Source: an uncultured bacterium
Lineage (GTDB): Bacteria; Actinomycetota; Coriobacteriia; Coriobacteriales; Atopobiaceae
Length of the DNA stretch: 64,000 nucleotides
Direction: 5' to 3'
Assembly: GCA_905215465.1 (NCBI GenBank)
Contig: CAJMPT010000006.1
Coordinates: 1 to 64,000 of the forward strand
Positions 51,903 through 59,663 of this stretch are shown in pieces; the first letter of the stretch is position 1, and the number at the start of each line of letters is the position of its first letter. The position numbers were made by a program, and so were the translations under genes. Under the pieces are notes generated by a model that did not search any database, was not told the origin of the DNA, and saw nothing but the letters and a program-made list of their open reading frames with translations.

Positions 51903-52787
51903 CTACCAGCTGAGGAGCTCGTAGCCGTCCTCGGTGACGACGAGCTGGACCTCCCACTGGGCGGAGTCGGAGCCGTCGGCGGTGCGGACGGTCCAGCCGT
52001 TGGGGTCGCTCATGTCGATGTCGGCGCCGCCGGCGTTGACCATGGGCTCGATGGTGAAGCACATGCCCGGCACGAGCACGGGCCCCTCGCCCGGCTCACC
52101 CACAAAGCCCACGAAGGGGTCCTCGTGGAACTCCTTGCCAATGCCGTGCCCGCCGAACTCGCGCACCACGTTGAAGGCGGCCGCCTCCACGCAGCTCTGG
52201 ACGGCGTGGGACATGTCACCCAGCGTGGCCCAGGGCTTGACGGCGGCAAGGCCCTCTTGGACGCTCTGGCGCGTGACGTCCACCAGGCGCTGGCGCTCGG
52301 GGCTCACCTCGCCGATGCAGAACATGCGGCTGGAGTCCGAGAAGTACCCGTCCAGGATGGTGGAGCAGTCCACGTTGACGATGTCGCCCTCCTGGAGGAC
52401 GTCCTTCTCGCTGGGGATGCCGTGGCAGACCACGCTGTTGATGGAGGTGCAGACGCTGTTGGGGAAGCCCTCGTAGTTGAGGTCTGCGGGAACGCCGCCG
52501 TGCTCGACGGTGTAGTCGTAGATCCACTGGTCCACCTCGGCGGTGGTCACGCCGGGGCCGATGTGGGCGGCCACGTAGTCAAGGACGCCGATGTTGATGG
52601 CCGCCGAGCGCTTGATGCCCTCGATGTCGGCAGGTGTCTTGAGGAGGCTGCGGACGGGCACCTCGAAGCCCTCGTTGTAGAGGTGGTCCAGGCGCTGGTC
52701 CAGAAGGGCGTGGCACTTCTTGTACTTCTTGCCGCTTCCGCACCAGCAGGCGTCGTTGCGGCCAGGGACGGGCAGGTTGTCATACAT
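51903..52787 (-). CDS. map: Methionine aminopeptidase, type I, with SEC-C motif
   Basis: A 294-residue methionine aminopeptidase removing N-terminal Met from new proteins. The N-terminus carries a SEC-C zinc motif, GRNDACWCGSGKKYKKCH (9-26), typical of the ribosome-associated MetAP1c group. Metal ligands are in VNVDCSTILDGYFSDSS, FGGHGIGKEFHEDP, TIEPMVNAG and the C-terminal WEVQLVVTEDG. It is functionally paired with def and fmt found 4 kb away. An AAAGGAAG site precedes ATG 52787. Confidence 0.95.
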   Translation of the reverse strand: MYDNLPVPGRNDACWCGSGKKYKKCHALLDQRLDHLYNEGFEVPVRSLLKTPADIEGIKRSAAINIGVLDYVAAHIGPGVTTAEVDQWIYDYTVEHGGVPADLNYEGFPNSVCTSINSVVCHGIPSEKDVLQEGDIVNVDCSTILDGYFSDSSRMFCIGEVSPERQRLVDVTRQSVQEGLAAVKPWATLGDMSHAVQSCVEAAAFNVVREFGGHGIGKEFHEDPFVGFVGEPGEGPVLVPGMCFTIEPMVNAGGADIDMSDPNGWTVRTADGSDSAQWEVQLVVTEDGYELLSW

Positions 52788-52856
52788 GTCTAACTTCCTT
52801 TCTTTCTGCTGGTGAGTATCGCACTTCTCGGCTGGGCACGTGCGGCGAGAAGGGCG

Positions 52857-53633
52857 TCACGCCAGGCCGGCCATCTCCAGGGCGGTCTTGGCAAAAAGGA
52901 TGGCAAGCACCAGCAGGATGATGGGCCTGACCACGCGCGAGCCGCCCCGCATGACCATGCCAGCGCCCAGCAGGTGCCCGGCCACAGAGAAGGCCGAGGC
53001 CACTGCGCCCAGCGCGATCCAGCTCTGACCGGCCAGCGCTAGCGTGGCAAAGCCAGAGACGTTACTTGCGAGGTTGATGACCTTGGTCTGCCCGACGCAG
53101 TCCGTTACGCCCAGGCGGGCGAAGGCGGAGAGCCCAAGGATGAGGAAGGTGCCGGTGCCCGGCCCATAGAAGCCGTCGTAGACACCGCAGGCCAGGGCCA
53201 CGCAGCACATGACGGCCCGCCTGCGCCCGCGGGGCATCTCCTCGGTGGCCGGCAGCAGCGCCCGGCGCCGCAGCGTGAGCGCTGCCACCACGGGCAGCAG
53301 CACCATGAGAACCACGCGGAAGCGCTCCTCGGGCAGGAGCATGGAGAGCCTGGCGCCGCCCACGCTGGCCGCAAGCGAGCACGCGGCCGCGGGCACCGCC
53401 AGCCCCCAGTCCACGTAGCCGCTGCGCACGAAGCGCCCGCACGAGAACGCCGTGCCCACCATGGAGCTCATCTTGTTGGTACCTATGGCCAGGTGCGCGG
53501 GCAGGCCGCACAGCAGGTAGGCCGGCAGCGTGATGAGGCCCCCGCCTCCGGCGATGGCGTCCACGAAGCTTCCCAGAAACACCAGGGGGCATAGTATCAG
53601 CAGGATGTGCGGGTCGGGCAGGCCGAGGGGCAT
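52857..53633 (-). CDS. TSUP-family permease (TauE/SafE type)
   Basis: A 258-residue membrane protein with about eight helices. The paired family motif is seen as GSFVDAIAGGGGLITLPAYL (near 20-39) and the repeat YDGFYGPGTGTFLILG (near 158-173). Family members export sulfite, sulfoacetate or other organosulfur anions. The start is ATG 53633 after AGAGAGGA; a longer reading into the priA promoter region is not supported. It is divergent from priA. Confidence 0.9.
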   Translation of the reverse strand: MPLGLPDPHILLILCPLVFLGSFVDAIAGGGGLITLPAYLLCGLPAHLAIGTNKMSSMVGTAFSCGRFVRSGYVDWGLAVPAAACSLAASVGGARLSMLLPEERFRVVLMVLLPVVAALTLRRRALLPATEEMPRGRRRAVMCCVALACGVYDGFYGPGTGTFLILGLSAFARLGVTDCVGQTKVINLASNVSGFATLALAGQSWIALGAVASAFSVAGHLLGAGMVMRGGSRVVRPIILLVLAILFAKTALEMAGLA

Positions 53634-53763
53634 GGCGGTCCTCTCTGAAGGCGGTCGGCAGACCCACGGTACGCCGCCGTCGCGCGCGTTACAATCAATG
53701 CCCTGCAGGCGAGAGGTTCCTGCAACAAACCCCAGCAAGATGAACCAGAAGGGACGACGGCCC

Positions 53764-56067
53764 GTGAGCTACGCCAGCGTCGCGCTCGACATACCGATCC
53801 GCGCCATAGACGCGGCCTACGACTACCTCGTGCCCGCTGAGCTGGCGGCGACGGTGGCCGTGGGCGCCACGGTGCTCGTGCCCTTCTCGGGCCGCGACGC
53901 CGTGGGCTACGTCATGGACGTCCACGATGAGCCCCCCGCGGGCGTGGCGCCCGGCCGCGTGAGGACGGTGACGCAGGTCCTGGCCGAGCCCGCCTTTGAC
54001 GAGGCCAGCGCCCGCGTGGCCCGCTGGATGGCCGCCGAGTACGCCTGCCCCCTTTGCGAGGCGGTCCGCCCCTTCCTGGCGCCCGGCCAGAAGGTCCGCG
54101 TGACCCGCGCCTCCGCGGACGCCCCCTGGCAGCTGGTCAGCGAGAAGGCCGGCCCGGTCGACGAGCGATGGGTGGGCCTTGCGCCCGCGGCCAACGACTA
54201 CGCCCCCGGCCAGCGCGCCAGCCGCCAGCGCGCCGTCCTGGAGGCCCTGCGCGAGGGCCCGCAGCGCGTGGCCGAGCTCTCCGCCACCATCCCCGGTGCC
54301 GCGAGCGCCGTGACCGCCCTGGCCAAGCGCGGCGTTGTGGAGGTCTTCTCTCGCCGCAGCGTGCGCGGCTCGGAGGCAACCTCGCTTTCCAGCGCGGCCG
54401 CCCCGCGGCCGGAGCGCCTCACGGCGGGCCAGGTGGAGGCCCTCGCGGCCATCGACGCGGCCCGCGAGGAGGCGGCCGGCGGCGTGGTGCTGGTGGACGG
54501 CGTGACGGGCTCCGGCAAGACCGAGGTCTACCTGGACGCCATCGAGCGCTCCCTTGCCGCCGGGCGCGGGGCCATCGTCCTGGTGCCCGAGATCTCCCTC
54601 ACGGCCCAGACGGTGGGGCGCTTTCGCAGCCGCTTTGGCGAGGACGTGGCCGTGCTGCACTCGCGCCTCTCCACGGGCGAGCGCTTTGACCAGTGGGACC
54701 TCGTGCGCCGCGGCCAGGCCCACGTGGTGGTGGGCGCCCGCTCGGCGCTCTTCGCCCCGCTGGCAGACCCCGGCCTCATCATCATCGACGAGGAGCACGA
54801 GGCCTCCTACAAGCAGGACTCCTCCCCGCGCTACCACGCCCGCGAGGTGGCCGCCCGCATGGCCGCCGAGCGCGGCTGCGCCCTGGTGCTGGGAAGCGCC
54901 ACGCCCTCCCTGGAGAGCCTGGCCCGCTGCCGTGCCGGCCACTTCCTGGGCCGCCCCTGGACGCGCGTGAGCATGCCGGAGCGGCCGGCGGGCGCCGTCC
55001 TTCCCAAGGTGACCATCGTGGACATGGCCGAGCAGTTCCGCGGCGGCGGCCGCGGGGTCTTCTCGGCACCTCTGGCCCACGCGCTCGAGGGCGTCTGCGA
55101 GCGTCGCGAGAAGGCCGTGCTGCTCCTTAACCGCCGCGGGTTTGCCAACTTCCTCATGTGCCGCGAGTGCGGGTGCGTGCCGGAGTGCCCGCACTGCAGC
55201 TGCGCCCTCACCTACCACGAGCGCACCCACTCGCTCATGTGCCACACCTGCGGCCGCGCCTGGCCGGTGCGCGCCTACCCGGACCCGTCCACCTGCTGCC
55301 CCAACTGCGGCAGCCGCTACATGGGCGCCTACGGCGTGGGCACCCAGCGCGTTGAGGACGAGCTTCACGCGCTTCTGCCCGAGGGCGTGGAGGTCATCCG
55401 CATGGACGCGGACACCACGCGCACCAAGGGCGCCCACCAGCGGCTCCTCGAGCAGTTTGACGCTGCGGAGTGCGCGGTGCTCGTGGGCACGCAGATGATC
55501 GCCAAGGGCCTGGACTTCCCGGAGGTCACCCTGGTGGGCGTCATCAACGCCGACACCATGCTCAAGCTGCCGGACTTCCGTGCGGCAGAGCGCACCTACG
55601 ACCTGCTTGAGCAGGTGGCGGGCCGCGCCGGCAGGGGAGGGCGCCCTGGTGAGGTCGTGGTCCAGACCTACTGGGCCACCCACCCCGCCATGCAGGCCGT
55701 CCTTCTCCACGACCGCTCGGTGTTTCTTGCCGCGGAGCTGGAGGAGCGCGAGGACGCCGGCTACCCGCCGTTCTCGCGCCTGGGAAACGTCACCCTGTGG
55801 GGCCGCGACGAGCGCGCCGTGCGCCAGGCCGCCGACGACATGGCCGCCGCCCTGCGCGAGCAGGTGGGGGCCCGTGCGGGCTGGGAGGTCTTGGGCCCCA
55901 CCGACTGCGTGAAGGCCCGCGTCAAGGACCAGGTCCGCCGCCACGTGATGGTCAAGGCCCCCTCCGAGGCCGCGCTGGGAGCCGTGTTGTCCTCGTGTGC
56001 GGCCTCCCTTGGGCGCCTCCAGGGCATTAACATGGCACTAGACGTAGACGCGTACGACATGATGTAG
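53764..56067 (+). CDS. priA: Primosomal replication-restart helicase PriA
   Basis: A 767-residue PriA that reloads the replisome at stalled forks. Walker A GVTGSGKTEVYLDAI is near residue 245, DEEH in IIIDEEHEASYKQ near 340, and eight cysteines for two zinc ions lie in CRECGCVPECPHC and CHTCGRAW...CCPNCG near 467-520. The start is GTG 53764 with AGAAGGGA 9 nt upstream; ATG 53740 in frame lacks a site. It heads priA-def-fmt-rsmB, a common bacterial order. A palindrome with T-run follows at 56072. Confidence 0.95.
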   Translation: MSYASVALDIPIRAIDAAYDYLVPAELAATVAVGATVLVPFSGRDAVGYVMDVHDEPPAGVAPGRVRTVTQVLAEPAFDEASARVARWMAAEYACPLCEAVRPFLAPGQKVRVTRASADAPWQLVSEKAGPVDERWVGLAPAANDYAPGQRASRQRAVLEALREGPQRVAELSATIPGAASAVTALAKRGVVEVFSRRSVRGSEATSLSSAAAPRPERLTAGQVEALAAIDAAREEAAGGVVLVDGVTGSGKTEVYLDAIERSLAAGRGAIVLVPEISLTAQTVGRFRSRFGEDVAVLHSRLSTGERFDQWDLVRRGQAHVVVGARSALFAPLADPGLIIIDEEHEASYKQDSSPRYHAREVAARMAAERGCALVLGSATPSLESLARCRAGHFLGRPWTRVSMPERPAGAVLPKVTIVDMAEQFRGGGRGVFSAPLAHALEGVCERREKAVLLLNRRGFANFLMCRECGCVPECPHCSCALTYHERTHSLMCHTCGRAWPVRAYPDPSTCCPNCGSRYMGAYGVGTQRVEDELHALLPEGVEVIRMDADTTRTKGAHQRLLEQFDAAECAVLVGTQMIAKGLDFPEVTLVGVINADTMLKLPDFRAAERTYDLLEQVAGRAGRGGRPGEVVVQTYWATHPAMQAVLLHDRSVFLAAELEEREDAGYPPFSRLGNVTLWGRDERAVRQAADDMAAALREQVGARAGWEVLGPTDCVKARVKDQVRRHVMVKAPSEAALGAVLSSCAASLGRLQGINMALDVDAYDMM

Positions 56068-56071
56068 GAAT

Positions 56072-56105
56072 GATACGAAGGGACAGTCCCTTCGCATCTT
56101 TTTTG
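56072..56105 (+). terminator. AGGGACAGTCCCT palindrome, copy 2, with T-tract
   Basis: CGAAGGGAC-A-GTCCCTTCG (56076-56094), 8 bp after the priA stop, followed by CATCTTTTTT. This copy has the form of an intrinsic terminator, though def follows closely. Confidence 0.75.
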
Positions 56106-56151
56106 AGGCTGCCGTGGGCGGCCTCGCGCCGGAACAAGAAGGAGGACCCCC

Positions 56152-56700
56152 ATGGGCCTTTTGGACAAGATCGTGCTCTGCCCCGACGAGCGCCTCTTCA
56201 CCGAGTGCGCCCCCATCGAGAAGATTGACGACGAGGTGCGCGCCCTGGCGCAGGACATGCTCGATGTCATGTACGAGGCCGAGGGCTGCGGCCTGGCCGG
56301 CCCCCAGGTGGGCGAGATGCGCCAGATCGTGGTCATCGACGTTGACTACGGCGGCCACTCCAAGCGCAACCCCTACGTGCTCATCAACCCCAAGGTCATC
56401 AAGGCAGACGGTGACCCGCGCGACTCTCAGGAGGGGTGCCTGTCCTTCCCGGGCATCAGCGTCAACGTCACGCGCCCGAGCCACGTCATCGTCCAGGCCA
56501 GGAACCTCGACGGCGACCTCATGCAGTACGAGGCCGAGGGCAACCTCATGGCCGTCTGCCTGCAGCACGAGATCGACCACCTGCACGGCGTGACCATGGT
56601 GGACCACCTCACGCCCAGCGAGCGCACGCGCGCCCTGCGCGACTTCGAGGACGCCCTGGCCGCCGGCGCCCGCCCGGGCGAGACCGAGGTGGAGGACTAG
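56152..56700 (+). CDS. def: Peptide deformylase
   Basis: A 182-residue metalloenzyme removing the formyl group from N-terminal methionine. All three motifs are present: GCGLAGPQ (45-52; Ala to Gly at the usual GLAAPQ), EGCLS with the metal Cys (94-98) and HEIDH (139-143). A GAAGGAGG site precedes ATG. It sits between priA and fmt, whose product adds the formyl group that Def later removes. Palindromes of the same repeat family flank it on both sides. Confidence 0.97.
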   Translation: MGLLDKIVLCPDERLFTECAPIEKIDDEVRALAQDMLDVMYEAEGCGLAGPQVGEMRQIVVIDVDYGGHSKRNPYVLINPKVIKADGDPRDSQEGCLSFPGISVNVTRPSHVIVQARNLDGDLMQYEAEGNLMAVCLQHEIDHLHGVTMVDHLTPSERTRALRDFEDALAAGARPGETEVED

Positions 56701-56703
56701 CCG

Positions 56704-56732
56704 GTCGACAAGGGGACAGCCCCTTTGCCAAC
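56704..56732. repeat. AGGGACAGTCCCT palindrome, copy 3
   Basis: An imperfect palindrome, GTCGACAAGGGGACAGCCCC continuing to TTTGCCAAC, 3 bp after the def stop. It parallels copy 1 after the CoA-transferase gene. Confidence 0.75.
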
Positions 56733-56775
56733 TTCTGAGGACCAACCGGGCCGCGCCCGGGGAGGGGAGAGGCGC

Positions 56776-57690
56776 ATGCGCGTCGTTTTCATGGGCACGC
56801 CGGACTTTGCCGTGGCGTCCCTTTCTGCCGTGGCCGCCGTCCACGAGGTGGCGCTCGTCGTCACGCGCCCGGACGCCGTCCGTGGCCGCGGGAGCGAGCT
56901 TCTGCCCTCGCCGGTGAAGGCCCGCGCCCTCGAGCTGGGCATTCCCGTGCTCGAGACCAAGCGCATGACGCCGGAGGCCATCGAGGCCGTGCGCCAGGCG
57001 GCCCCCGACGTCATCTGCGTGGTGGCCTTTGGCTGCATCCTGCCCGACGAGGTGCTCGAGGTGGCCCCGCTGGGCGCCGTCAACGTCCACGCCTCGCTGC
57101 TGCCGCGCTGGCGCGGCGCCGCCCCCATCCAGCGCTCCATCCTGGAGGGGGACGAGCGCACGGGCGTCTCCATCATGCGCGTGGCCCACGAGCTTGACGC
57201 CGGCGCCTGGTGCCGCCAGGCCAGCGTCCAGATTGGCGAGAAGGACGCGGCCACGCTCACGGCCGAGCTCGCGCAGCTGGGTGCCGAGGAGCTGGTGGAC
57301 GCCCTGTCGGAGCTGGCCGCGCACGAGGAGGCCTGGCACGAGCAGGACGAGTCCCAGGTCACTTTTGCCGCAAAGATCAAGAAGGCCGAGATGCGCCTTG
57401 ACCCGGCAGACCCCGTGGGCGCCAACGCCCGCCGCGTCCAGGCCGCAGGCGACACCGCTCCGGCCCGCACTGGCGTCGCCGGCCGCGGCGTGCGCGTCAT
57501 GGCCGCCCGCGTGGCGGATGACCTTGCGGCCGCACAGGGCTCCGTCGTGGTGGAGCACGGTCGCGTGGGCCTGGGCTGCTCCGACGGCACGCTCGAGCTG
57601 CTGCGCGTGAAGCCCGACGGCAAGCGCGAGATGGATGCCTGCGCCTGGGCCGCCGGCCTTCGCGGCGAGCTTTCCTGGGAGCGCATCTAG
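56776..57690 (+). CDS. fmt: Methionyl-tRNA formyltransferase
   Basis: A 304-residue enzyme formylating initiator Met-tRNA. FMGTPDFAVASL opens the formyl-THF domain; NVHASLLPRWRGAAPIQRSI near 100-119 holds the catalytic Asn/His, and GDERTGVSIM the Asp. The C-terminal OB-like domain is complete. ATG 56776 follows GGGGAGAGG. It ends overlapping the GTG of rsmB by one base. Confidence 0.97.
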   Translation: MRVVFMGTPDFAVASLSAVAAVHEVALVVTRPDAVRGRGSELLPSPVKARALELGIPVLETKRMTPEAIEAVRQAAPDVICVVAFGCILPDEVLEVAPLGAVNVHASLLPRWRGAAPIQRSILEGDERTGVSIMRVAHELDAGAWCRQASVQIGEKDAATLTAELAQLGAEELVDALSELAAHEEAWHEQDESQVTFAAKIKKAEMRLDPADPVGANARRVQAAGDTAPARTGVAGRGVRVMAARVADDLAAAQGSVVVEHGRVGLGCSDGTLELLRVKPDGKREMDACAWAAGLRGELSWERI

Positions 57691-59015
57691 TGGCTGGGGT
57701 CTCTGGGCTGGCACCGGCGCGCAGGGTGGCCTTGGGCGTGGCGTCCGAGAGGCGCCGTCGCGAGGCGCGCACCCGTGAGCTGCTGCGCTCCTACGCGGCC
57801 ATGGGCGCCCTCGACGAGCGCGACCGCGCCCTGGCGAGCCGCCTGGTGCTGGGAAGCGTTGCCGCCGAGGGCGAGCTCGACCGTGTCATAGACTCCCACC
57901 TGCGACGGGGTGCCAAGCTGGAGCCCCGCGTGAGGGACGCTCTGCGCCTAGTCGCCTTTGAGGTGCTCTACCTGGACACGCCCGACTCCGTGGCCGTGAG
58001 CCAGGGCGTCGAGCTCGTCCGCTCGGTGGCCCCGCGCGCGACAGGCCTGGCAAACGCCGTCCTGCGCCGCGTGGCCGGCGAGGACGTTGCTCGCCTTGCC
58101 GCCAGCCGCGAGGCCCTGGCCTGCGGGCGCTTCTCGGTATACGACATGGCTCACGTTGGCGGCCTTCCCATCTGGCTCTGCGAGGCCGCACTGGGGACGC
58201 TCGGCCGAGAGGGGGCGGCGGACTACGCGCTGGGCGCGCTGGAGCCGGCCTTGCCCACCGTGGCGGCAAACCGCTGCCGGCACGATGCGGCCGAGGCAGC
58301 CGAGCTGCTGAGAAAGGCGGGCTGCGAGCCTGCCGAGGGGTCGCTTCCGGGCAGCTTCCTTCTGGGCCGTATGGCGCCTTTGGCCACGTCTGGCCTGGTG
58401 GACGCCGTGGACGTGCTGCCGTGCGACTACGCCGCCCAGGAGGTGGCGCTTCTCGCCGGGCCTCGTCCGGGGTCGAGCGTGCTGGAGGTCGGGCAGGGCC
58501 GGGGCACCAAGACGGTGCTGCTGGAGTCGGCCGCCTGCGCCGCCGGCGGGCCGTGCGAGGTCACGGCCGTGGAGGTGGACGCCGCGAAGTCCGCTGCCGC
58601 CGCAAGGCGCATGGAGAAGGCCGGCCTGGCCGAGCACGTGAGGTGCGTGACCGACGACGGGCGCGCCCTCGATGCCCTTGGCGATGACCTCTTTGACCTG
58701 GTCTTTGTTGACGCACCCTGCACGGGCACGGGCACGCTCTCGCGCCACCCCGAGATTGCGTGGTCGCTGGCCGAGTCCTCAGTGGCGGGCCTTTCTCGCC
58801 TGCAGCTCGAGATGCTGACGGCGGCGTCCGCCCACGCGCGCCGCGGCGGGCGGCTGGTCTACTCCACCTGCTCCATCCTCGCCGAGGAGAACGAGCGCCT
58901 GGTGGAGGCCTTCCTCTCTAGCCCGTCGGGCGCCCGCTACGAGCTCGTGGGCACGCATCGCACCGCCATCCCCGGCGCCGACCGCCACTTCTGCGCCACC
59001 TTCCGACGCCGCTAG
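57690..59015 (+). CDS. rsmB: 16S rRNA (cytosine-967-C5)-methyltransferase RsmB
   Basis: A 441-residue methyltransferase. Residues 1-150 are the NusB-like RNA-binding domain; the SAM domain starts near 250 with motif I LEVGQGRGTKTVLL. The two catalytic cysteines lie in DAPCTGTGTLSRHPE and YSTCSILAEENE. Motif I reads GQG rather than the usual GAG/GPG, a minor variant. The GTG start overlaps the fmt stop by one base. It is last in the priA-def-fmt-rsmB unit; an inverted repeat follows. Confidence 0.93.
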   Translation: MAGVSGLAPARRVALGVASERRRREARTRELLRSYAAMGALDERDRALASRLVLGSVAAEGELDRVIDSHLRRGAKLEPRVRDALRLVAFEVLYLDTPDSVAVSQGVELVRSVAPRATGLANAVLRRVAGEDVARLAASREALACGRFSVYDMAHVGGLPIWLCEAALGTLGREGAADYALGALEPALPTVAANRCRHDAAEAAELLRKAGCEPAEGSLPGSFLLGRMAPLATSGLVDAVDVLPCDYAAQEVALLAGPRPGSSVLEVGQGRGTKTVLLESAACAAGGPCEVTAVEVDAAKSAAAARRMEKAGLAEHVRCVTDDGRALDALGDDLFDLVFVDAPCTGTGTLSRHPEIAWSLAESSVAGLSRLQLEMLTAASAHARRGGRLVYSTCSILAEENERLVEAFLSSPSGARYELVGTHRTAIPGADRHFCATFRRR

Positions 59016-59044
59016 GCGCCACCTCTGCCCCTGCCGTCCCGCGC

Positions 59045-59100
59045 TTTGCATGTGAACCTGGTCACTGCCATGTCGCCCACCGACCACATTCGCATGCAAA
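59045..59100. repeat. Intergenic inverted repeat (element H)
   Basis: Nineteen-base arms 59045-59063 (TTTGCATGTGAACCTGGTC) and 59082-59100 pair with three mismatches around an 18-nt loop. It lies between rsmB and the marR promoter and could end rsmB transcripts. Confidence 0.7.
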
Positions 59101-59118
59101 CTGCAGGCACTCCCTGTC

Positions 59119-59147
59119 TTGCAAATAATACGAAGTCGGACTAAACT
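59119..59147 (+). promoter_or_regulatory. Promoter of the marR-ABC exporter operon
   Basis: TTGCAA (59119-59124), 17-bp spacer, TAAACT (59142-59147). The spacer contains the first regulator site, so binding would block RNA polymerase directly. Confidence 0.75.
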
Positions 59148-59176
59148 GTCCCGTGCTTTGTCCGAAATCGGATTAA
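59131..59176. promoter_or_regulatory. Tandem MarR operators
   Basis: Two direct copies of CGAARTCGGAYTAA at 59131-59144 and 59163-59176, 32 bp apart (three helical turns). The second contains the perfect dyad TCCGAAATCGGA (59161-59172). One overlaps the promoter and one the start region, fitting autorepression by the adjacent MarR. Confidence 0.75.
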
Positions 59177-59192
59177 GTTAGCGAGGTCAAAC

Positions 59193-59663
59193 ATGGCGAG
59201 AAACACGCAGGACTCCCTGCGCGAGCAGTCGCGCCAGATGGACTGCCTCTACAACGAGACCGACCGCCTCTACAACGGCTTTGCCCGCAGCTGCGGGCTC
59301 TCCGAGTGCGCGTACTGGGTCATGTACGAGATCGAGGTCTCCTCGGGCTCTGCCTCCCTGCGGGGCATGGCCGAGGTGTTCTCGCTCAGCAAGCAGACGC
59401 TGAGCTCGGCCGTCAAGTCGCTGGAGGCCAAGGGCCTCATCGAGCTCGCCTTTGAGGAGGGGAGCCGCAAGAACAAGGTAGCCTCGTTCACCGAGGCGGG
59501 CCGCGCGTTCTCGCGCGAGCGCATCGTCCCGGCCATCGAGGCCGAGTCGCGCGCCTTTGGCTCGCTCGAGCCCGAGGAGCGCGAGCGGCTGGTGGCCCTT
59601 GTCTCCAGGTACGCCCGCGCCATTCGTCGCGAGCTCGAGGCCCTGAAGGAGGGGGAGAAGTGA
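59193..59663 (+). CDS. MarR-family transcriptional repressor
   Basis: A 156-residue MarR regulator. The winged helix lies at SLRGMAEVFSLSKQTLSSAVKSLEAKGLIEL (about 52-82), with the wing EEGSRKNKVASFTEAG after it and helical dimerisation ends. It should repress its own operon from the tandem operators just upstream and release on ligand binding, probably a substrate of the downstream exporter. Its TGA overlaps the ATG of the first ABC gene. Confidence 0.93.
   Translation: MARNTQDSLREQSRQMDCLYNETDRLYNGFARSCGLSECAYWVMYEIEVSSGSASLRGMAEVFSLSKQTLSSAVKSLEAKGLIELAFEEGSRKNKVASFTEAGRAFSRERIVPAIEAESRAFGSLEPEERERLVALVSRYARAIRRELEALKEGEK

Noticed and set aside
53695..55944. Minus-strand open frame of 749 codons opposite priA
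   Set aside because: Low-complexity Gly/Ala/His/Arg product, no start signal, and PriA zinc and helicase motifs are read on the other strand.
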